This document shows positions 1 through 4,810 of a DNA stretch of 5,600 nucleotides, in pieces (position 1 is the stretch's first letter; the number at the start of each line of letters is the position of its first letter). The stretch comes from an uncultured Phascolarctobacterium sp. (lineage in GTDB: Bacteria; Bacillota; Negativicutes; Acidaminococcales; Acidaminococcaceae). The stretch covers positions 1-5,600 of the forward strand of contig CALCUU010000272.1 of the NCBI GenBank assembly GCA_937906915.1, read 5' to 3'. The notes under the pieces were generated by a model. It saw nothing but the letters and a program-made list of their open reading frames with translations, made no database searches and was not told the origin of the DNA. Position numbers and translations under genes: made by a program.

Positions 1-486
1 ATCGGTTTTGATTCTTTGGTTGTACATAATGTTACCGAAGAATCTAAAAAACTGCTTAATAAAATGGCGTATGTTGTCCAAGGTGCAGAACTGATGCGCA
101 AGGAACTTGCATTTAGCAATTGGCGTTATAAATTTGAAGTGCGCTTTGACGATGAAGAAGAGTGGCAAGAGGCTTCCTCTGTTATCGTAGGCAAGAGTAG
201 ATATTATGCAGGGCGTTACTCTTTATTTGATGGTGCGTCTTTGGCGAGCCCCGTGTTGCACGTTGCACTTTTTACCGGCAATACTCGTAAAGACTTTATG
301 CGTTATGCTGCCTGCATCGCTATGGAGGCTTTGCAACTGGAAGAAAGCATTATCATCAGAAAAGCAAAGAAACTGGAAATTCGTTGTAATGTGGAGGACT
401 TTGCTGCGGAACTTGACGGTGATGCTATTACTACTGCTCCCTTAAAAATTGAAATTGAGGATACTCCAATTAAATTTTTAGCGTAA
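1..486 (+). CDS. Diacylglycerol/lipid kinase family protein (YegS/BmrU/DagK type), C-terminal part, 5' truncated
   Basis: The frame is open from the first base and stops at TAA 484-486, giving 161 residues. The first start-like codon is TTG at 16 with no ribosome binding site, so the gene almost certainly begins before the window. Family members are usually about 290-310 residues, so roughly the C-terminal half is present. The tail carries the family's closing beta-sandwich pattern: a basic strand (KAKKLEIRCN), then an ELDGD turn corresponding to the conserved DGE/DGD, a proline (TTAPLKIEIE), and a last strand ending IKFLA. Known family role: ATP-dependent phosphorylation of diacylglycerol or related lipids at the inner face of the membrane. 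The N-terminal GGDGT nucleotide-binding motif would lie outside the window and cannot be checked. A strong terminator follows about 50 bp later, so this is the last gene of its unit. The family call is fairly sure; the substrate is unknown. Confidence 0.75.
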   Translation: MGFDSLVVHNVTEESKKLLNKMAYVVQGAELMRKELAFSNWRYKFEVRFDDEEEWQEASSVIVGKSRYYAGRYSLFDGASLASPVLHVALFTGNTRKDFMRYAACIAMEALQLEESIIIRKAKKLEIRCNVEDFAAELDGDAITTAPLKIEIEDTPIKFLA

Positions 487-534
487 ATTTTAAGCTGATT
501 TTTCATTGTGTATTTTTAAGTATTCTGTATACAT

Positions 535-567
535 AACCGGTAGAAGTATAAATCTACCGGTTTTTGG
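535..567 (+). terminator. Rho-independent terminator after the lipid kinase gene
   Basis: A perfect 10-bp inverted repeat, AACCGGTAGA (535-544) and TCTACCGGTT (553-562), encloses an 8-nt loop and runs into TTTTTGGTTT. It lies about 50 bp after the stop codon of the upstream gene and separates that gene from dcuC. Confidence 0.9.
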
Positions 568-569
568 TT

Positions 570-575
570 TATAAT
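570..575 (+). promoter_or_regulatory. Possible -10 element of the dcuC promoter
   Basis: A perfect TATAAT lies directly behind the terminator T-run, about 33 bp before the dcuC start. The best-placed -35 (547-552, TATAAA) is weak and falls in the loop of the preceding terminator hairpin. The position is sensible because dcuC has a terminator on both sides and needs its own promoter, but the -35 match is poor, so this could be chance in AT-rich DNA. Confidence 0.35.
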
Positions 576-607
576 TATAGACAAAATTTTAAGTGGAGGG
601 GATATTT

Positions 608-1864
608 ATGATGATTATGTTGGGTGCCGTAGTAGTACTTGGCGTAATTTGGCTGCTTTTAAAACGCCATGAATCCAGAATGGTTTTGATTGCAGCTGGT
701 ATTTTAATGTGTTGCTTGGGTGGTAAACCGATGGCGGCGTTGGATGCTTTTGCAAAAAGCATGACTAGCGCAGGCTTGATTACTTCTGTATGCTCTTGCA
801 TGGGTTTTGCTTGGTGCATGAAGTACACTGGTTGTGACAAGCATTTGGTTGTTGCTATTGGTAAAGTTCTTAAAAAAATGGGCTTCCTGCTTATTCCCGG
901 TGCAACCATTGCAACCTTTATCGTTAACATTGCTATTCCCAGTGCTGCAGGCTGCAGTGCTGCGGTAGGCGTAATCTTTATTCCTATTATGATGTCCGCA
1001 GGTATTCACCCTGCAATGGCAGCTGCTGCGGTTAAATCCGGCACCTATGGTTCTATGTTGAACCCCGGTCTTTTGCACAATGGCGTTGTTGCTAAATTGG
1101 CTGGCGTTCCCATTCCGGAAGTTATCGCAACTCATATGCCTGCAACTGTTGCTGGTGTAATTATTGCAGCTGTTACCTTGACTGTTGTTGCTATCTTCTT
1201 GAAAGAAAACAAAGGCTATGTTCCTGCTGACGGCGAAGCTGCTGTTGAAGAAATTAGCGTTAATCCGCTGTATGCTTTGATGCCTTTGCTTCCCATCATT
1301 ATCCTTGTGCTTGGTAATACTAAAGTTGTTCCCGCTTTCAAGATGGGCGTTCCTCAAGCAATGATTATCGGTGTTTTGGTGGCTTTGGCTGCTACCCGTA
1401 AGAGCCCGGTTAAATTGACCAAGTCTTTCTTTGACGGTATGGGCGATGCTTATGCTAACATTATCGGTATCATCATTTCCGTAGGCGTTTTCGTAGCTGG
1501 TTTGAATGCACTTGGTTTGATTAAAGCCCTTATCAACTGGATGTTGAACTCCAGCGGTATCGTTAAGATTGCTTCTGCTTTCGGTCCGTTCCTGCTGGCT
1601 CTCATCTCCGGTAGTGGTGACGCAGCGACTGTTGCGTTTAACGAATCCGTAACTCCGCACGCTGTGGAATTTGGCCTGAACACCATTAACATGGGTGCTA
1701 TGGCAGCGTTGGGCGGCACCTTGGGTCGTACCATTTCTCCGATTGCAGGCGCTACCATCATTTGCGCAGGCATTGCAGGCGTAGACCCCATGGAAGTTTG
1801 CAAACGTAATGCTCTCGGTATCGTATTGGCTTTGATTGTTGGTATGGTGCTCTTGGTATTCTAA
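608..1864 (+). CDS. dcuC: C4-dicarboxylate carrier, DcuC family
   Basis: This 418-residue, very hydrophobic protein looks like about twelve membrane segments with one soluble loop near residues 198-218 (KENKGYVPADGEAAVEEI). It resembles the anaerobic C4-dicarboxylate carrier DcuC/DcuD family (E. coli DcuC is about 460 residues). Family-like stretches include IPSAAGCSAAVGVIFIPIMM, SGTYGSMLNPGLLHN, ISGSGDAATVAFNESVTPHA and GGTLGRTISPIAGA, the glycine/proline-rich re-entrant type of segment. Known role: transport of succinate, fumarate or malate across the cytoplasmic membrane in anaerobes. In a Negativicute, succinate uptake for decarboxylation to propionate, or succinate efflux, would both fit; direction is inference. 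The frame can be extended to GTG 593, but that codon overlaps the Shine-Dalgarno sequence GGAGGGG (595-601). ATG 608 has 6-nt spacing; ATG 611 is also possible. Terminators flank it on both sides, so it is monocistronic. Confidence 0.88.
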   Translation: MMIMLGAVVVLGVIWLLLKRHESRMVLIAAGILMCCLGGKPMAALDAFAKSMTSAGLITSVCSCMGFAWCMKYTGCDKHLVVAIGKVLKKMGFLLIPGATIATFIVNIAIPSAAGCSAAVGVIFIPIMMSAGIHPAMAAAAVKSGTYGSMLNPGLLHNGVVAKLAGVPIPEVIATHMPATVAGVIIAAVTLTVVAIFLKENKGYVPADGEAAVEEISVNPLYALMPLLPIIILVLGNTKVVPAFKMGVPQAMIIGVLVALAATRKSPVKLTKSFFDGMGDAYANIIGIIISVGVFVAGLNALGLIKALINWMLNSSGIVKIASAFGPFLLALISGSGDAATVAFNESVTPHAVEFGLNTINMGAMAALGGTLGRTISPIAGATIICAGIAGVDPMEVCKRNALGIVLALIVGMVLLVF

Positions 1865-1883
1865 TTCTACTATTAAAAATTAC

Positions 1884-1915
1884 TCCACCTTGTCTTATGG
1901 CAAGGTGGATTTTTT
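1884..1915 (+). terminator. Rho-independent terminator of dcuC
   Basis: A perfect 9-bp stem, TCCACCTTG (1884-1892) and CAAGGTGGA (1901-1909), with an 8-nt loop is followed by six T (1910-1915). It begins 20 bp after the dcuC stop codon. Confidence 0.93.
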
Positions 1916-1928
1916 ACGTGCAAGAGCG

Positions 1929-1945
1929 TATAATAATCCTATAAT
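1929..1945 (+). promoter_or_regulatory. Possible -10 elements upstream of the DUF554 gene
   Basis: Two TATAAT hexamers (1929-1934 and 1940-1945) lie between the dcuC terminator and the repeat block. Neither has a good -35 box at 16-18 bp. If one is used, the transcript for the DUF554 gene would carry a leader of roughly 230-250 nt made up mostly of the repeats. Low confidence. Confidence 0.25.
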
Positions 1946-1966
1946 TTGTCTAATTAAAATCATTAT

Positions 1967-2181
1967 AAGTGCTGTACAACAGGATTGTTAAGCGAAAGAG
2001 TACTTGGCGTTGAGCAAGTAATCGCAGATTCAGCAAAGAAAGGCAGTGCTTATAGCGAGTGCGACAGAGGTAGGAACAGCGAGGCTTACGAAGTGATGGC
2101 GTACTGGATGTATGTCGAACGAGTAAATGAGCTGTGACAAAGTATAACGGTGCTTTTATCGAGTGCCACAGAGGTAGTAAC
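1967..2181 (+). repeat. Tandem degenerate copies of a ~97-bp intergenic repeat (R1, R2 and partial R3)
   Basis: Three head-to-tail copies fill the gap before the DUF554 gene. R2 (2057-2153) is the most complete: by hand it matches the reverse complement of 4198-4294 at 72 of 97 ungapped positions, and most differences are transitions. R1 (about 1967-2049) is shorter and more decayed but keeps AAGCGAAAGAGTACTTGGCG and a GAGCAAG segment in the right order. R3 (2161-2181) keeps only the left end, GAGTGCCACAGAGGTAGTAAC, matching the start of R2 (GAGTGCGACAGAGGTAGGAAC), and stops exactly at the start codon of the next gene. There is no transposase, coding pattern or CRISPR-like even spacing. The family name and function are unknown to me; it is REP-like in being short, intergenic and present in both orientations. 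Confidence 0.8.
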
Positions 2182-2865
2182 ATGTTAGGTACAATAGTTA
2201 ACGTCGGCTGCATCTTGAGTGGTTCGATAATCGGTAGCTTCGTAAGTAAAGGAATAAATGAGAAATATAAAACTGCTCTCTTTGATGCGTTAGGCTTGGC
2301 GACTATTGGTTTAGGTGCCAATGCTTTCGTAAGCAATATGCCTAAGAGCGAGTACCCTGTCCTTTTTATCGCTAGTCTTGCCATTGGCACTGTGCTTGGT
2401 ACTTGGCTGGATTTGAACGGAAAATTTCAAGGCTTGTTGCAAAAGGCAAAGGGTGGTTCCAAATTGGCAGAGGGTCTTTCTACTGCTATCCTACTTTTCT
2501 GCATTGGAACCCTGTCAATCCTCGGACCAATCGAGAGCAGGCTGAACGGAAACAACACTTACCTTTTTACTAATGCAACTTTGGATTTTGTTTCTTCCAT
2601 TATTTTATCATCTGCTTATGGAATTGGCATTGCCATTGCGGCGCTGGTGCTCTTCTGTTGGCAGGGAAGCATTTACGCTTTCGCAGGTTTTATTGCACCT
2701 TATATGACGCCCCAGCTTATGGCAGAGATTTCCATTTTGGGTGGCGTGTTCCTGATGAGCTCAGGTTTTGGAATTTTACAGGTGCGTGATTGCAAGACTT
2801 TAAATATGTTGCCGGCACTTCTCGTTCCGCCAGTGTTCTTTGCTATTTTGAAATTGATTTTCTAA
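2182..2865 (+). CDS. DUF554 family integral membrane protein (YqgA/YdfK-like)
   Basis: The 227-residue product has six to seven predicted membrane segments. It begins with the family-typical MLGTIVNVGCILSGSIIGSF and has the central signature FCIGTLSILGPIESRLNG, followed by an LDFVSSIILSSAYGIGIAIAA-type segment and a GSIYAFAG stretch. E. coli YqgA and B. subtilis YdfK are relatives of similar size; their biochemical role is not established, so I assign no function beyond membrane protein. The frame stays open back to GTG 2134, but that stretch is repeat sequence (TKYNGAFIECHRGSN) and is not family-like. ATG 2182 has GAGGT (2171-2175) 6 nt upstream and starts the conserved domain. That Shine-Dalgarno sequence belongs to partial repeat R3, an unusual origin for a ribosome binding site. 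No operon partner is seen. Confidence 0.88.
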   Translation: MLGTIVNVGCILSGSIIGSFVSKGINEKYKTALFDALGLATIGLGANAFVSNMPKSEYPVLFIASLAIGTVLGTWLDLNGKFQGLLQKAKGGSKLAEGLSTAILLFCIGTLSILGPIESRLNGNNTYLFTNATLDFVSSIILSSAYGIGIAIAALVLFCWQGSIYAFAGFIAPYMTPQLMAEISILGGVFLMSSGFGILQVRDCKTLNMLPALLVPPVFFAILKLIF

Positions 2866-2869
2866 AACG

Positions 2870-3028
2870 GAAAGCTTCACTCCAATTTGGAAGAGAGCAT
2901 TCTGAAATGAAAATTTCTTTTCAATTTAGAAGAAAGTGTTTCAAATTGAGATGCTCTTTTTAATTTTGGGAAAGGGCTTTCTAAATCGTAAGTTTCGTTA
3001 CAATTTTGATTAGTGTTTTGTCTAAGGA
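2870..3028 (+). repeat. AT-rich degenerate tandem repeat, four units of 39-40 bp
   Basis: Four diverged units lie between the DUF554 gene and the next promoter. The shared (C/T)AATTT core starts at 2883, 2922, 2961 and 3001, i.e. steps of 39, 39 and 40 bp. Each core is preceded by a TTTC/CTTC-type stretch and followed by GGAAGAGAG/AGAAGAAAG/GGGAAAGGG-like purines and a TTTC(T)AAA-like end. Later units are more diverged. The array has no open frame of note. It overlaps the likely terminator of the DUF554 gene, so part of the array may be used as a transcription end signal. Confidence 0.6.
2892..2961 (+). terminator. Probable terminator of the DUF554 gene, built from the 39-bp repeats
   Basis: AGAGCAT (2894-2900) pairs with ATGCTCT (2951-2957), extended by flanking A-T/G-T pairs, and is followed by a T-run to 2961 and then AATTTT. 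Inside, TGAAA (2903-2907) can pair with TTTCA (2938-2942), and a smaller hairpin TGAAAA/TTTTCA can form within. The stem is long and interrupted, so it is a weaker candidate than the other terminators here. Confidence 0.5.
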
Positions 3029-3039
3029 TAAAAGTGATT

Positions 3040-3067
3040 TTGACAATTCTACTGGTCGTGTTATAAT
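3040..3067 (+). promoter_or_regulatory. Sigma-70-type promoter of the iron alcohol dehydrogenase gene
   Basis: A perfect TTGACA (3040-3045) and a perfect TATAAT (3062-3067) are separated by 16 bp. Transcription would start near 3074, giving a leader of about 20 nt with GGAGGT (3085-3090) as ribosome binding site. It sits just behind the AT-rich tandem repeats. I see no clear operator. Confidence 0.85.
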
Positions 3068-3096
3068 AAACAACAAAAATTTTTGGAGGTAGTATG

Positions 3097-4185
3097 ATGA
3101 GTCAATCCTATAGCTTATTTTTACCCAGCTACACAATCGGTCCTGATTGCTATAAAGAAATTCCTGCCATTGTAAAACGCTATGGCAAAAAAATCGTTTT
3201 AGTTGGCGGTAAGACTGCTCTTTCCGTAGCAACTGAACCTATTAAAGAAGGTATCGCTGGCAGTGATTTGGAAATTATTGGTAGCGAATGGTTTGGCGGC
3301 GACGCAACCTACGAAAATGTTGATATGCTGATGGCAAAAGAAAGCGTACAAGAAGCTGATATGATTTTTGGCGTTGGTGGCGGTCGTGCTGCTGACTGCT
3401 GCAAAGTGTTGGCAGATAAATTGGGCAAGCCTTTGTTCAACTTCCCCACTTTGGCTTCTAACTGCGCTTCTTCTACTGCACTGTGCGTAATGTATAAACC
3501 TGACGGAAGTATGGCAGGCTACTACTATCGTGAACGTTGCTGTGACCATATCTTCATTAACACCAAGATTATCGCAGAATCTCCTGTAGAACTTTTCTGG
3601 GCAGGCATTGGCGATGCCATGTCTAAAGAATTTGAAGTTAAGCTGGCAACCCGTGGCGTAGACCTGTTCCACACTCCTTTGCTTGGTCAAGCAGTAGCTT
3701 GTGCTTGCGCTAACCCGTTGCTCCAATATGGCAAGCAAGCTTTGGAAGACTGCCGTAATAATAGAGAATCCAATGCGATTACCGAAACTGCTCTGGATAT
3801 TATCATCTCCACCGGTATTGTTTCTAACTTGGTAATTGGTGGTCCTAAATATTATTACAACGCTTCTTTGGCACATTGCTTCTATAATTCTTACACTAAA
3901 CTTCCCCAAGCTCACAAGCATTTGCACGGCGAAGTAGTTTCCTTTGGCGTACTGGTGCTCCTCACCTGCGATGAAGATCCTGACCGCGATAAGATTGCTA
4001 AATTCCATAAAGAGCTTGGCTTGCCTGTAACCTTGGCAGAAATTGAATGCTCTCCTGAAGATGTGGAAGTAATTCTTGACGATTGCCCGCATCACCTTGA
4101 CTGGAGCAAAACTCCGTATGAAATGACTCGTGAGAAATTTAAAAAGGCGATCTTTGATATGGACGCTTACGGCAAAACTCTCTAA
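3097..4185 (+). CDS. Iron-containing alcohol dehydrogenase family protein, glycerol dehydrogenase (GldA)-like
   Basis: This 362-residue protein has the GldA-type two-domain fold. The N-terminal NAD(P)-binding half carries KKIVLVGGKTAL near residues 30-42 and the loop GVGGGRAADCCK near 93-103, in place of the usual GGGKxxDxxK. The C-terminal metal domain keeps all three expected ligands: Asp173 in GIGDAMSKEFE, His260 in LAHCFYN and His277 in HLHGEVVSFG. Known family role: NAD(P)-dependent oxidation/reduction of polyols or aldehydes, often with Zn or Fe; true GldA oxidises glycerol to dihydroxyacetone. The substrate here cannot be read from sequence, and the protein is cysteine-rich (e.g. DCCK, ERCCDH, CACA), which suits a strict anaerobe. 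Start: ATG 3097 lies 6 nt after GGAGGT (3085-3090), while the overlapping ATG 3094 lies only 3 nt away and is less likely. It is a single gene with its own strong promoter. Confidence 0.87.
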   Translation: MSQSYSLFLPSYTIGPDCYKEIPAIVKRYGKKIVLVGGKTALSVATEPIKEGIAGSDLEIIGSEWFGGDATYENVDMLMAKESVQEADMIFGVGGGRAADCCKVLADKLGKPLFNFPTLASNCASSTALCVMYKPDGSMAGYYYRERCCDHIFINTKIIAESPVELFWAGIGDAMSKEFEVKLATRGVDLFHTPLLGQAVACACANPLLQYGKQALEDCRNNRESNAITETALDIIISTGIVSNLVIGGPKYYYNASLAHCFYNSYTKLPQAHKHLHGEVVSFGVLVLLTCDEDPDRDKIAKFHKELGLPVTLAEIECSPEDVEVILDDCPHHLDWSKTPYEMTREKFKKAIFDMDAYGKTL

Positions 4186-4306
4186 AACTTTCCATAAGCA
4201 CCGTTATGCTTTGTCACAACTCGCTTGCTTGCTCGACGTACGCTAAGTACGCCTTCGCTTCACAAGCTTCGCTGTTCCTCGCCTTCCGGCACTTCTGAAA
4301 AGTTTT
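4186..4306 (-). repeat. Inverted copy (R4) of the ~97-bp intergenic repeat
   Basis: The core 4198-4294, read on the - strand, aligns without gaps to R2 (2057-2153), with 72 of 97 bases identical by hand count and an exactly equal length. Shared blocks include GGAACAGCGA, GGCGTACT and GTGACAAAG followed by ATAACGGTGC. The copy begins right after the dehydrogenase stop codon. It is framed by a short inverted repeat, AAAACTTT (4184-4191) and AAAGTTTT (around 4299-4306), followed by T, so the whole element could fold into one long stem-loop and might help end transcription. An internal CGTAC/GTACG hairpin is also present. Confidence 0.8.
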
Positions 4307-4335
4307 TCCTAACAATCACATATAGTTAATGACAT

Positions 4336-4371
4336 AAGAGTGTACTACAAGTTTGTAGTGCACTCTTTTTT
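4336..4371 (+). terminator. Strong rho-independent terminator
   Basis: A 14-bp stem with a single G-T pair, 4336-4349 (AAGAGTGTACTACA) with 4354-4367 (TGTAGTGCACTCTT), a 4-nt loop and a T-run to 4371. It is about 150 bp after the dehydrogenase stop, with repeat R4 in between. It is probably that gene's original terminator, displaced by the repeat. Confidence 0.9.
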
Positions 4372-4383
4372 ATGTAGTTTGGA

Positions 4384-4447
4384 GGCTGCGCACGCGAAGC
4401 GTAAGCGCCTTTGAGCAACAAGATAGGCAAAAAGATGTAATCTTTTT
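4384..4447 (+). other. Two small hairpins between terminator and ompM promoter
   Basis: A GC-rich hairpin (4384-4411) has an inner ACGC/GCGT stem around a GAA loop and an outer AGGC-GCGC/GCGCCT pairing with a bulge. A second hairpin, AAAAAGAT (4429-4436) with ATCTTTTT (4440-4447), could act as a weak terminator on either strand. The segment 4393-4422 (GAAGCG...GCCTTTGAGCAACAAG) faintly resembles the middle of the 97-bp repeat and may be a remnant. No gene is seen between 4186 and 4810. Confidence 0.4.
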
Positions 4448-4469
4448 AACTATTTTGTGGCGAAAAGTC

Positions 4470-4498
4470 TTTACGGGGGGGGACAACTGTGATATAAT
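4470..4498 (+). promoter_or_regulatory. ompM promoter with a G8 tract in its spacer
   Basis: TTTACG (4470-4475, four of six matches to the -35 consensus) and a perfect TATAAT (4493-4498) are spaced 17 bp apart. Eight consecutive G (4475-4482) begin at the last base of the -35 and run into the spacer. Transcription would start near 4505. The slip-prone G run lies exactly where a change in length would alter the -35/-10 spacing, as in the phase-variable porA promoter of Neisseria meningitidis. Promoter function is inferred from motifs alone. Confidence 0.65.
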
Positions 4499-4504
4499 TT
4501 AACC

Positions 4505-4810
4505 GTCTAAAGACTAGTGGCTATAACAATTAGCTTCTAAAAAATTTGATTGTCTTTTTACTAAGGATTTGGCAATCATGTTTTCCTCTTAGAAGCAGGG
4601 GTGGTTATGAAGCAAAATTTAGACATAGGCTTAAACGGAGTGCCTTGAACCGTTTGAGCCTCCTTGGGTTATATCACATCTAAAGGAACGCTATCGTAAA
4701 GACTGGGAATTTTAGAGGAAACATGGAAACTCTTAGAAGGAACTTTCGGAGCGAGGCAATTCCCGAAGATGTTTTATAAAAATAAAACATTTCCGAAGGA
4801 GGAAACTATT
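4505..4810 (+). promoter_or_regulatory. Long structured 5' leader of ompM
   Basis: About 300 nt separate the promoter from the ompM start, and the stretch is rich in stems: GCTTCTAA (4533-4540)/TTAGAAGC (4589-4596) enclosing TGATTGTC (4547-4554)/GGCAATCA (4571-4578); a 12-bp stem 4627-4638/4650-4661 with an 11-nt loop; GGGAATT (4705-4711)/AATTCCC (4758-4764); and an 11-bp stem 4767-4777/4782-4792. The segment CTTTCGGA (4743-4750) can pair with TCCGAAGG (4792-4799), covering part of the Shine-Dalgarno sequence AAGGAGG (4796-4802), or with an upstream CCGAAG copy (4763-4768). Long leaders are known for highly expressed surface-layer genes and can stabilise mRNA. A separate small RNA ending before ompM is possible, but I recognise no Rfam class here. 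Confidence 0.55.

Noticed and set aside
206..506. Small overlapping frames inside the lipid kinase gene on both strands
   Set aside because: They have no ribosome binding sites and are fully covered by the recognisable kinase frame.
593..607. GTG start for dcuC at 593
   Set aside because: The codon overlaps the Shine-Dalgarno sequence that serves ATG 608 and leaves no ribosome binding site of its own.
704..1660. Long open frame on the - strand inside dcuC (318 codons), with smaller ones at 1450-1803 and 589-930
   Set aside because: They lie antisense to a clear transporter gene, their translations are low-complexity in Asn/Ser/Thr/His with no recognisable domain, and they lack ribosome binding sites.
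2134..2181. GTG start for the DUF554 gene at 2134
   Set aside because: The extra 16 residues come from repeat sequence, lack family similarity, and ATG 2182 has a good ribosome binding site.
1950..2390. Open frame on the - strand across the repeat block and the DUF554 start
   Set aside because: It spans unrelated pieces (repeat plus antisense of DUF554) and has no start context.
2870..3028. CRISPR-like array
   Set aside because: The units are degenerate over their whole length, with no conserved repeat/unique spacer alternation and no cas genes.
3199..4095. Long open frame on the - strand inside the dehydrogenase gene
   Set aside because: It is a shadow of a well-supported gene with conserved metal ligands; the antisense product shows no family pattern.
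4590..4612. T-box riboswitch (AGGGGTGGTTA resembles part of the T-box consensus)
   Set aside because: The rest of the conserved T-box, the specifier stem and an aminoacyl-tRNA or amino acid gene downstream are all missing.
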